Origin: Odobenus rosmarus divergens
Lineage: Eukaryota > Chordata > Mammalia > Carnivora > Odobenidae
Reading direction: 5' to 3'
NCBI RefSeq assembly: GCF_000321225.1
Contig: NW_004451649.1
Location: forward strand, 509,831-573,830
DNA length: 64,000 nucleotides
Position numbers and translations under genes: made by a program
Notes under the pieces: model-generated
The model's input: only the letters and a program-made list of their open reading frames with translations
Databases searched by the model: none
What the model was told of the DNA's origin: nothing
Shown: one piece after another, positions 12,437 through 21,629 of the stretch
Layout of the letters: each line of letters opens with the position of its first letter
How positions within the stretch are numbered: the stretch's first letter is position 1

Positions 12437-12463
12437 TTTGTTGTTGTTGTTGTTTTAAAACCA
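12437..12463. repeat. (TTG)n microsatellite, left arm
   Basis: TTGTTGTTG units precede the SINE. A second arm with TTG and TTTTTG units continues after it, at 12649-12680. Confidence 0.75.
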
Positions 12464-12648
12464 TTTTTTTAAAGATTTTAATTATTTATTTGACAGAGAG
12501 AGCAAAAGCAGGGGGAGCTGCAGAGGGAGAGGGAGAAACAGACTCCCTGCTGAGCAGGGAGCCTGATGCAGGGTTTGATCCCAGGACCCTGGGATCATGA
12601 TCTGAGCCGAAGACAGACCCTTAACCCACTAAGCCAACCAGGTGCCCC
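12464..12648 (-). mobile_element. SINEC inserted in a (TTG)n tract
   Basis: The minus-strand head GGGGCACCTGGTTGGCTTAGT is near 12648 and the tail AAATTAAAATCTTTAAAAAAA near 12466-12483. TTG repeats flank both ends (about 12440-12453 and 12649-12661), so the target was a TTG microsatellite or the repeat was duplicated on insertion. Confidence 0.92.
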
Positions 12649-12778
12649 TGTTGTTGTTGTCTTTTGTTTTTGTTTTTGTACTTTTTTCACTGAACCAAAA
12701 GTTTTCCTTCCCTGGCTATATAATTTGAGATTTTTTTTTTTTTTTTTTTTAGTTTATTGTTTTTGTAAAGACATGTGG

Positions 12779-12878
12779 AAGAACTTAGAGAACTCAAAAA
12801 CTAATTGAGATTGATTATTAGAAAACTTTGAAGAACTTAGCTCAAAAAATAAATGAGACTGATTATTAGAAAACTTTG
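12779..12878. repeat. Imperfect ~50 bp tandem duplication
   Basis: The unit beginning AAGAACTTAG and ending GATTATTAGAAAACTTTG occurs at 12779-12830 (52 bp) and again at 12831-12878 (48 bp). The second copy lacks four bases after AAGAACTTAG and has a few substitutions. It is not part of a recognised repeat. Confidence 0.9.
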
Positions 12879-13100
12879 CAAGTATTTTGGTCAATTATGT
12901 ATTTAATTAATCAAGTACTTACTACAGTTTATTATGAATCTAGCCCGTTTCACTCTGCATTAAGGTGTGGTCCTTGCTTTTTGTCTGCTTATATACTAAT
13001 TAGAAAGATAAGACATGCACATATGAAACTGTTGACCATTATAGACAGTGGGCAAGAAAGTGATCAATATAAGTACATGCTATAGGACAGAAGCTTTAAT

Positions 13101-13150
13101 GTATATACACACACACACACGTGTGTGTGTCTGCATGTGTGTGTATATAA
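13101..13150. repeat. (CA)n/(TG)n inverted microsatellite
   Basis: GTATATACACACACACACAC is followed directly by GTGTGTGTGTCTGCATGTGT and then GTGTATAT. The two halves are nearly reverse complements, so this is a ~50 bp quasi-palindrome of alternating purine-pyrimidine DNA. Confidence 0.9.
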
Positions 13151-13476
13151 AACATTTAAATAAATACTTCCACAAAACAAATTGTTCTAGGAAACTCCAG
13201 TGTCCAAAGGCCAGGTCAGATAAAAGCAGGGGACGTCTATTCCTTCCTTTCCTGAATCTTCTGAGGATTCAAATGGTTTAAAACCATTTTCATAGGATAC
13301 CAGGGAGTCCTGAGCTAGATGTGGGCTATGGTGTAGAGGAGTTGGTGAAACCTTCCTCATTGGGGAGATGTTTCTTGAACCAAACAAAATTCAAGAAATT
13401 GGAAGAGAGGAAAATAGGGCATATTCAGAAAGAAAGATTGTTGTGAAGGCAGAAACTTCAAGCCATGAAGAAACTG

Positions 13477-13530
13477 TTTTTTTTTGTTTGTTTGTTTGTT
13501 TTGTTTTATTTTGCTTTGTTTTGTTTTTGA
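13477..13530. repeat. (TTTG)n / (TTTTG)n simple repeat
   Basis: A T-run passes into TTTG units and then TTTTG/TTTTA/TTTGC units, seen directly. A similar TTG/TTTTG tract lies at 13620-13652. Confidence 0.8.
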
Positions 13531-13619
13531 AGAGTGGAGCTTAAAATATTGACTTATTAGGGGCCCCCAAGTCACCTAGGTCAGGTGGAGCCAAGTTAAA
13601 GGGACCACAAAGGTAGAGG

Positions 13620-13652
13620 TTTTGTTGTTGTTGTATTGTTTTGTTTTGTTTT
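13620..13652. repeat. (TTG)n/(TTTTG)n simple repeat
   Basis: TTGTTGTTGTATTGTTTTGTT is seen directly. It is not linked to a SINE tail. Confidence 0.7.
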
Positions 13653-13708
13653 AATATCCAAGAGGCAATATGACTTTATCTAGGGCATCATTGAAAATGG
13701 ACATGACA

Positions 13709-13906
13709 AAGGGCACCTGGGTGACTCAGTTGATTAAGCATCTGACTCTTGATTTCAGCCCAGGTCATGATCTCAGGGTTGTGAGATCAAGCCCTGCATA
13801 GGGCTCCACGCTGGGCCCTACTTAATATTCTCTCTCTCTCTCTCTCTCCTTCTGCCCCTCTCCCTCTCTCTCCCACTCTAAAAAAAAAAAAAAAAGAAGA
13901 AAGAAA
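13709..13906 (+). mobile_element. SINEC, older subtype, with target-site duplication
   Basis: The head is 'gggcacctgggtgactcagttgattaagc', with the old-type 'ctcttgatttcagcccaggtcatgatctcagggttgtgagatcaagccc', a (TC)n stretch, and a tail of A-run plus GAAGAAAGAAA without the AATAAA motif. The target duplication is GAAAATGGACATGACA (13693-13708) and GAAAATGGGCATGACA (13907-13922), 15 of 16 identical. Confidence 0.95.
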
Positions 13907-14218
13907 GAAAATGGGCATGACACAATGAGGTCAGTGTTCTATGACTTCACATCTGATGGACTTGTGGGAATGGGTTACAGTGCGAAATAAAGTCAAGGTA
14001 GGAGGAGACTGGAGATGTTTGCTGGATTCTTGTGTTCACTTTGGTAAAAGGAATACTGGCTTTAGGAATAATAGTGCAGTTACCTTTATTTTTATATCCT
14101 ATGTTAGCTCTAAAATAAGTTCATACTCCAGTATATATCTTATATGAGCAGCCATCTTTAGCTCTGATTAAAAGTAGCAAATGATTTATCCATTATAATT
14201 GCTTACAGCTTCCAAGGA

Positions 14219-14336
14219 CTTAGCTTTTCTCCTCTCCCTTCCTCCCTTCCCCTTTGCTCTCTTCTTGTTTTCTATCTTTATTCTCCCTATTCTCTTTCTT
14301 TCCTTTTTTCCTTTCTTCTTTCTATATCTCTTTTTG
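14219..14336. repeat. Polypyrimidine (C/T-rich) tract
   Basis: About 115 bp are almost pure C and T on the plus strand ('ttctcctctcccttcctccc' and onward, to 'ttctttctatatctcttttt'), with only a handful of purines. It is too irregular for a microsatellite and shows no SINE head. Confidence 0.8.
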
Positions 14337-14339
14337 CCA

Positions 14340-16478
14340 TACAGGATACTGGCCTTTTAATTATTATAAATATTCAACTCTAATATGAAGTACTTATTAT
14401 TATGAAGTAAGATTATCATGATACAGGAATATCAGGGTTGAAAAGGGGAGAATCCAGGCACTTTTCAAATATTTAGTTTAAATAATGATAGGTCTCTGTT
14501 TCTGCTCATTTTCTATGTAGTATTTAGATGCAACCTTTATTTGCTATGAAACCTGAACTCTAATAAAATTTAGGCCAGATATCCATCCTTAGTGGAAAAC
14601 CATATTAACTCTAACAGCTGTAGTCTGTCTGCACAATGTCACGATCATTGTCCCATGAACATTTCTGGATTCGTACCTCTCAGTGCTGTTTACGTAGATC
14701 CAGGTGATGTTGAAGGAATAGATTTGCCTTTGAAGCTCACTATCAATCACAGCTTTCAACCTTTCCTGGGAGTTGGATAGTCCCTTGGTGTTGGTTTCAT
14801 TGATTATTTTGCATTTCTTTCAGATTTGGTGCTATTGTTTTAATATATTAATTCTGCTGAATGTGGGGCTCTAGCCAAATTCTAGTGCTCTATCTCTCAC
14901 TTTACTAATAGGCATTTACTACTCTCTCTTATGAACAAAGAAAGATTAAGAAGTACAAGAAAATATACCATCTAGGCTGCACATGGGTGCTTAGAAATGC
15001 TTGATCGAAGGTGTGATATGAATAAATTTAAACTTTCATCATAAGGAAATATGAAAAAAGATGTTTGGATATACGAAGAGTTTTCTTCAACAAAACGATT
15101 ATTTTTTGTATATATGTATTTACCAGTTATATGGTGTGCAATAATTTTTATGAAATTTTTGTCATGTGTAAATTGATGAACAGCTGATTCTACAGAATGC
15201 AATTCTTAGGAATTGACATCATAGAATAAAATGTACAAGATTGTCATAAAAATATGCCTACATTTAGTTCATTTCTATTTCTGATGTACTACTAGTTGTT
15301 TAGCTTATGTAATTAAAGGAAAACATGTTAGTAAAGTCTACAGCCTACAAATTCAAAACAGGTTATTATTATTTATTTTGCTCCTAGCGATTGCACACAT
15401 TTGACCCTAAATGACAAAGTAAATGAAAGCCCTTTTTCAAAGTAATACAATCAGTTCGAAAAATATTGTGCTAATAAAGTTATACATTCTAATTGAAAGA
15501 TTGATGGCAATCCATTTAGTTGTTACTAGGTTATTTGTGACAGACAGATGCAGAGTAACCTCATTACAGTCAAAATTGTGATGACTTGTAGCTGAAGAGA
15601 GAAATAAAGCTGAAACCATTGTCACAGTCCATTTCTAAAATGTATTCAGAAGATGATTTAAAAGAAAATGTACGGCCATTAAATATAAGTTCGAATTGGT
15701 TACCTAGCAGTGTTATTTTAGAAGCAATAAAGTAATCATCTGTTTGATCCATAATTGGCCTACTTAAAATTCACAAATCAGATTTACTGATTCCAATTTA
15801 TGTAAGAGAAATACAGTAGCAAATATTGGATTAAAAAGATTATCCCTTGTGGTTTGGTATTTCCAGTTCATATTTTTAGTTTTTTCTTCTTGATCATTAA
15901 GTCTGTATCAACTTATTTTAGACATTTCTGCCCACAATCACCAGTTCATAATAAATTATTCAGCATTTTTCATTTGTATGTTCCCCAGTAGTTTAACATG
16001 AGGCTTTCAGCACAAGTTCTCAAGGGAATTCTATCAACATTTTAAAGTTATGGTTGAGAGAAAGAAGGAATATGGATGTACAGTAATTATTTTTATTTCC
16101 TTGTGAAAGATGTTGAAATCTCTGTGGAATATATTTGCTGTATATTTGATTTGAAACTTTTTTTCCTTGGTTAATTAAAAGTTATGTAGAAATTTTAACC
16201 TAAAGAAAGCTCTGTCTTTCCACATTCTTCCTTCTGCAACCCTGCAATTCATGCCCGCATCGCTACAATTTCGTGCATTCGGAAGGATCCTCATAGATAG
16301 TCTTTTTGTTTCAAGTGCAATGAACCAGTGCTCTGTCTTGCACGTGAAACACATTTCATCTCATCACTTCTCATTTCTGGTGTATTCTCATGCACAATTG
16401 TCCTCACTTCTCTTATATCTCAGCATCTGCACTTTCTCCCATCCTGCAGCGTCCTCTGTCTTTTCTTGTGCTTCTTAC
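14340..16478. other. Unrecognised AT-rich sequence
   Basis: The plus frame at 14592-14780 (62 codons) and the minus frames at 14972-15202 and 15437-15752 show no motif. I see no repeat of known family, and no gene that I can support. Confidence 0.35.
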
Positions 16479-16492
16479 AATCACGGCAATGT

Positions 16493-16674
16493 TGGGGCAC
16501 CTGGGTGGCGCAGTCAGTTGAACACCCGACTCTTAGTTTCAGCTCAGGTTGTGGTCTTGGGGTCGTGGAATTGAGCCCCACATCAGGCTCTGCGCTGTCA
16601 GAGTTGGCTTGAGACTCTCTCCCCCCACCCCAACCCCACTCTCACACTCTCTAAAATAAACAAATCTTAAAAAA
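16493..16674 (+). mobile_element. SINEC, basal subtype, with target-site duplication
   Basis: The head is 'tggggcacctgggtggcgcagtcagttg'. The body has 'ggctctgcgctgtcagag', 'cttgagactctctcccc' and a short tail 'aaaataaacaaatctt'. This differs from the arctoid-type copies and looks like an early carnivoran form. The target duplication is AATCACGGCAATGT (16479-16492) and AATCACTGTAATGT (16675-16688), 12 of 14 identical. Confidence 0.93.
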
Positions 16675-17041
16675 AATCACTGTAATGTCTTTTCATTACA
16701 GCTTATCGTCCACCATGGATTACAGAGTTCTCTTATATTAATAGAGATACCCTTTATGGGAACACTATTACAAATTTGATTTAAAGTTGGCCCTAATTTT
16801 TTGAAAAAGTACATTTAGGAAAAGTACATTTTCATTGTGTGGATAAATTATCTGTTGGGTATCTCTTTTCTGCTAATAAATTTAACATGGTGTTTTTTCT
16901 AAAATAGTGTCTCCACCTAAAGTTGACATTTTGTCTTTCCTAAGAAATGAATTAAAAGGAAGTCTACCATAATGGTGCTTCCTTAAGGGTTATGTCATTA
17001 GGTAAGGGTAAAGTTTTGTCTTGTCCAAGCAAGTAAATTAA

Positions 17042-17126
17042 ATAAACAAATTACATATGTATATATTATTTAGTATATATAGTAACTATATTATATGTCA
17101 TATATATATATATATATATATATATA
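17042..17126. repeat. AT-rich region ending in (TA)13
   Basis: An irregular TATATATT/TAGTATATATAG region leads into an uninterrupted (TA)n at 17101-17126. Confidence 0.85.
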
Positions 17127-17424
17127 GTAAAATTCTGACCAGTACATCACCAGTCAGGTGAGGTTGTCGTTGTGGTGAGAGGCCAAAGGATGAAATGGGA
17201 GCAGAGTATTTTCTACTCAATTCTAGTTACAGATCACTTATCACAGATTACCTATTACCTATTATTTAACTTCTTAATCTTAGTTTTTTTCACCTATAAA
17301 GTTGGATGATGATTTTAGCCTTGTAAGGTGGTGGTGATAATATACATATAATTTTATAGTTTTGTAAGATTGATTCATTTGTGAGTCATGAAGACTGGAA
17401 ATGTTTAAAAAATTATACATCCAT

Positions 17425-17550
17425 TTCATTCCTTTAAGCAAATGATTATTGAGTGCCTGCTGTGTACCAGGTTCAGTGCCAGGTTCAGTGCCAGGCTAGG
17501 GATATGTCTGTGAATGAACCAGGAAAAAAGTCCTTTGTGGCCTTCTGTAG
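17425..17550 (-). mobile_element. LINE-2 3' end fragment
   Basis: 'catttcattcctttaagcaaatgattattgagtgcctgctgtgtaccagg' is the antisense of the L2 3' terminus (AATAAATATTTGTTGAATGAATGA; the CACTGCTGTATCCCCAGC block maps to 'ctagggatatgtctgtgaatg'). Inside it a 12 bp unit, CCAGGTTCAGTG, is tandemly repeated at 17467-17490. Confidence 0.7.
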
Positions 17551-17749
17551 CTTATATGCTTAGTGCTTACATATTCAATGCAGAAACTTTGAAAAATATG
17601 TGAGTGTAAATGTACAAAAATAAAATTACTTGGGAGTCCTCTGTTAATGATCTGTGGATAACTATGTTTTGGCAGGTTTGTTTGTGTGCATGTGTTTTGC
17701 AAGTTTTTTTTACAGATTACCCTTGTAGCTATGTCTTCTTGCTTATTTG

Positions 17750-18270
17750 CATTTTATAAATATTTTCTCATATCATTTTCTTTTTCACCATGCTGCACAC
17801 TTCATTCCATGTTGTATGCTAAGTTTCTTATTCTTTAGCATTGACTATTTAGGTCATTTCTAATTTTCAGGGTTATATATGACTATGTGAACTATAAAGG
17901 ACATATGATGATAAAAGTCCTGTGCACATCCCTGATGATTTTTCTCAAGTAAATTTTTAAGAGTTTTGTGAGTTCTTCAGTAAGGCTGTTTCAATTTAAA
18001 CTCAATAATGCGTGAGGGTCCAGGTTTCTCATATCCTTCCTTTGGGACGTTTTCCTATACCTATATGATAAATGAAATCATCGTCTCAGCAATTTTACAC
18101 TTTATTTCTAGTAAGGCTAAAACTTTTCTTGTGTAAGTATTGTCTTTTTCTTTTCTCCTTTTGTGAATTGGCTATTCATGTTGTTTAAAAGTTTTTTTTT
18201 TCCTGTTACAGTACTTTTTTACTGATACTTGAGAACTTGTTCTATATGAAGTACATCATCTTCTTGTGTG
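17750..18270 (-). mobile_element. Old LINE-1 (L1M-type) 3' region, diverged
   Basis: Scattered collinear matches to the antisense L1M 3' end: 'ttagcattgactatttaggtcatttctaatttt' near 17836, 'gtgcacatccctgatgatttttctcaagtaaat' near 17922, 'tttttcttttctccttttgtgaattggctattcatgtt' near 18147. No coding capacity remains. Boundaries are soft. Confidence 0.55.
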
Positions 18271-18303
18271 TGTGTGCAGAAATGAAGGTTTTCCACTTTT
18301 TAT

Positions 18304-18479
18304 AAAGATTTTATTTATTTGAGAGAGAGAGAGAATGAGCAGGGGAGAGGGGCAAAGGGAGAGGGAGAAGCAGACTCCTCACTGAGCAGGGAGCTTGATG
18401 CAGGGCTCCATCCCAGGACCCTGGGACATGACCTGAGCTGAAGGCAGACGCTTCACCAACTGAGCCACCTAGATGCCCC
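18304..18479 (-). mobile_element. SINEC with 19-20 bp target-site duplication
   Basis: The minus-strand head GGGGCATCTAGGTGGCTCAGT ends at 18479 and the tail AAATAAAATCTTTATA is on the left. The target duplication is GAAGGTTTTCCACTTTTTAT (18284-18303) and GAAGGTTTTCCATTTTTAT (18480-18498), which fixes both ends. Confidence 0.95.
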
Positions 18480-18952
18480 GAAGGTTTTCCATTTTTATAT
18501 AGAAAAACAAAGTAACCTCTTTGATTTCCTACTGATTAGTTCAAAATTGATACATATATAATTTCCCATAATCATTTTAGTAATCTGTTATATTGGCAGT
18601 ATTAATAATAACATTGCTTATATGTGAACTTTGTGTGTGTGTGCGTGTGAACTTCTTGTATTAAGTAGTTAGAAATAGATTTTTAATTTGCCTTTTGTTT
18701 TTTCTTATGGGAGTGTTAGAGTCTCTTATTGGTTTCCCCTTTGATACATATTATTGGAGAAGTTTTAGACAGCTAGCAAAGAGAAAATGACATTAAACTG
18801 ACTGAGATGTACAGGTCCAGTGTATTCTTTACATGGGTGTCATTTCTACCTTTCCAATTATATAGGTTTGATAGAATCCTAGGCTTAGTAATGATGGATG
18901 AAGGATATCCCCTCCCCCACCACACATACCTTTCCCCTGAGATACGCTGGAG

Positions 18953-19040
18953 GTATTTGAATTTTCTGTCTAATTTTTCTTATTTTAGAACAGGTGGTAT
19001 TTGAATTTTCTGTCTTATTTTTCATGTTTTAGAACAGGTG
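18953..19040. repeat. 44 bp tandem duplication
   Basis: Two adjacent 44 bp units start GTATTTGAATTTTCTGTCT and end TTTTAGAACAGGTG, at 18953-18996 and 18997-19040. They differ at three positions (41 of 44 identical). It lies in otherwise unique sequence. Confidence 0.95.
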
Positions 19041-19394
19041 GCCCAAAGGCTAAGTATAGATAGACTCTGTTAGACTTCACAGTGTTTTGCTATTGTTGTG
19101 TTCTAATTGTACATATGCTTTTAGGTGAGTCTTGTTCTCTCCAGATCTCCATATGCCCTACAAACCAGATTTACCCACAGCTTGAATGCTTTACTCATAC
19201 ATTACTTTGTTGGACCCAGGCGGCATGTAAATTTTAAGACAACTGTGATTAGTGACTAACGACTGCCAGTAACAAAAGAGTCATTGGTCAAGAGATTGAA
19301 AAGTCTGGTGCTATAGGAGCTATTAAACCTGCCAATGACATAAGGGGAAATATACAATCTTTGGGATCCATAAATATGAAAAGTAAATTGTTGA

Positions 19395-19515
19395 TAAGCT
19401 CTAAGTTCAATGAGGGTAGAACTATATATATATTTCCTAATTTTTTAAATCTGTGATACATATCAAAGTGCCTGATACAATTGTAAATGTCCAATTAAGA
19501 TGTGTTGAATAAATA
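19395..19515 (+). mobile_element. LINE-2 3' end fragment
   Basis: 'agttcaatgagggtagaac', 'aaagtgcctgatacaattgtaaatg' and 'tgttgaataaatata' track the sense L2 3' end (CTCCATGAGGGCAGGGAC ... CAGTGCCTGGCACATAGTAGG ... AATAAATATTTGTTGAATGAA), with strong divergence. Confidence 0.55.
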
Positions 19516-19519
19516 TAAC

Positions 19520-20610
19520 ACAGTTTTCACACTCTTTGTTATAATTTACCTGTGAGACTAGGGAATTTAGGAACCATTCTTTAGTTTCCTAAGTTCCTAT
19601 CAAATTTGACCACTTAACAAAGGAAGTATTAAATTAATTAGAAAACAGTTAATGCCACTTTCTGGTAAAGTATTTGTATATTTTTTATGTGGCTGTGTTT
19701 TTAAAAAGAATAATATTCTAAAACCTGGTTATTAAAGACAGGGAAAACACATTTAAATTATTAGATGAATTCCTTTGAAGTCAGTCATTTAAATTGTATT
19801 TGAAATGGATTAGCTTGAATGCATACTTCCCTTTAGAATAGGACCTAATATATTTCCATGGCTCTCTCATAAAATTACGAGAATAAAGACAAGTATATTT
19901 TAATCTTTACCTACAAAATACATATGATTTATTATAGGGTTGTGATTTTTTATCCAATGTCCTAGTATTGAATGATGGTGTTTAATAATACTGTAATAAT
20001 CTATGTCAGAAGATTTATTATAGTTTTAATTTCTCTCAGCCAGGAGACAGAGTACTCAAATGTGCTTGGAGATTATTGACTGATAAGCAATAAAATGATG
20101 CTACATAGAGCTCAGTAGCAAATGTTTCTCTAACTCTCTCTCTGATTAATATGGTCTTTTTGGTGTAATGTGTCAATTTTTATCAGATTCAAATTTATCA
20201 TCAAACTAGCTATAGTAGTTTTAACTCTGAGAAAGGGCTATTTTGACTGAGCTGTCGTTATACTCACAAATAAAATGGTTCATACCACGGGGAAAGTCCT
20301 TATGAAAAAGTCACTCTTTGTTACTGCTTGATCAGCCAAAAATGCCTTTATAGACATTAGATGAAATAGATGAACTATGTATCAGTGGATTTGGAAAGTT
20401 TTCATTATTCCTAATAGGCTAATGGAAGTTTCTATCCAGTCATTAAATCTCTTTTGACCACTGACTTTTTAAGTATAGCAGTCTTTAGTCTCTACAGTAT
20501 GGAAATGTCTCCAGTAATAGGAAGTGCAAGAAAAATGAGACTGCTAGCAGAAATGAAAATTCGAAAGAGAGAAAATAATTCATGCAAACCATGCTTGATA
20601 TGCTTATAGT
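19520..20610. other. Unrecognised AT-rich sequence
   Basis: I see nothing that supports a gene or a named repeat. Confidence 0.35.
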
Positions 20611-20614
20611 ATAG

Positions 20615-20705
20615 TTGAGTTTAATTCAACAAATATCTTTTGAACATCTTATGTATGTTAGGCTGTATGCTAAGTTGCAGGGTTCTAAAAATGAATATAT
20701 GCTAA
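20615..20705 (-). mobile_element. LINE-2 3' end fragment
   Basis: 'tttaattcaacaaatatcttttgaacatcttatgtatgttaggctgtatgctaagttgcagg' follows the antisense L2 end (TTCATTCAACAAATATTTATTGAGCACCTACTATGTGCCAGGCACTGTGCTAGG). Confidence 0.65.
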
Positions 20706-21420
20706 GAGAAATGAATGGATAGATGTTTATTAATCTTTTCTAGAACTCAACATATGAAATAACCAAGGACAGAAACACATAGATAACTTTTAACTTCCTG
20801 TTTCCTTTAATCTCGCAGTACACATTTAATTATGTGATTAAAAATGCTTGATTGAAACATTTTACAACAATTACGGTTCATAAGTACAATTTCAATTTTT
20901 TTCTGGGTGATGGAGACCAAAAAGCCATTTAAATGAGAGTTGAAAGGTGAAGGGAGATTATAGAATAAACATTTTCTATTTTATGTCAGGTAGTTTCTTG
21001 AGGGGACAGTGATGAGGCCACTGGAGAGAGGGAACAGAGAAGATATGTAACAAAAGATTATGGAACCCAGACTGTCCTATCTCTAAGCATTGCATCACTC
21101 CCTTGTTAATATCATTTACTAACAATAAAACTTCACTCATGAGGAAATTAGACAGCAACTCCTTTAAGAACTTAGAGACCATCAAAAGAAATCATGGCTA
21201 TATACCAAATGTTTGAAATCTAACATGTATAAACATGTATAAAACACAAGTGTATGATTATCGAAGGAATCATGGACATCTCGTGGATTGTGTTTTGGAA
21301 AAGACAAACAGAAAGAAATCTAGTGCTCTGCTCAACTAAAACACATTCTGTCTTGAGATTTCTTTACTTTTTTACACTTGCTCCTAACAAAAATTCACCT
21401 GGTAATTTTAGTTGACATTT

Positions 21421-21613
21421 TTTTTTTTAAAGATTTTATTTATTTATTTGAGAGAGAGAATGAGATAGAGAGCACATGAGAGGGGGGAGGGTCAGAGGGA
21501 GAAGCAGACTCCCCGCTGAGCAGGGAGCCCGATGTGGGACTCGATCCCAGGACTCCAGGATCATGACCTGAACCGAAGGCAGTCGCTTAACCAACTGAGC
21601 CACCCAGGCGCCC
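21421..21613 (-). mobile_element. SINEC, 'gactcgatcccaggactcc' subtype, with target-site duplication
   Basis: The minus-strand head GGGCGCCTGGGTGGCTCAGTT is at the right end and the tail AAATAAATAAATAAAATCTTT at the left. It shares the diagnostic 'ccgatgtgggactcgatcccaggactccagg' and 'ggcagtcgcttaacc' with the copy at 63139. The target duplication TTTAGTTGACATTT is at 21407-21420 and again at 21614-21627, perfect over 14 bp, so the insertion is fairly recent. Confidence 0.96.
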
Positions 21614-21629
21614 TTTAGTTGACATTTTA

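Noticed and set aside
16251..16612. 107- and 94-codon plus frames
   Set aside because: They overlap each other in different phases and end inside the SINE at 16493.
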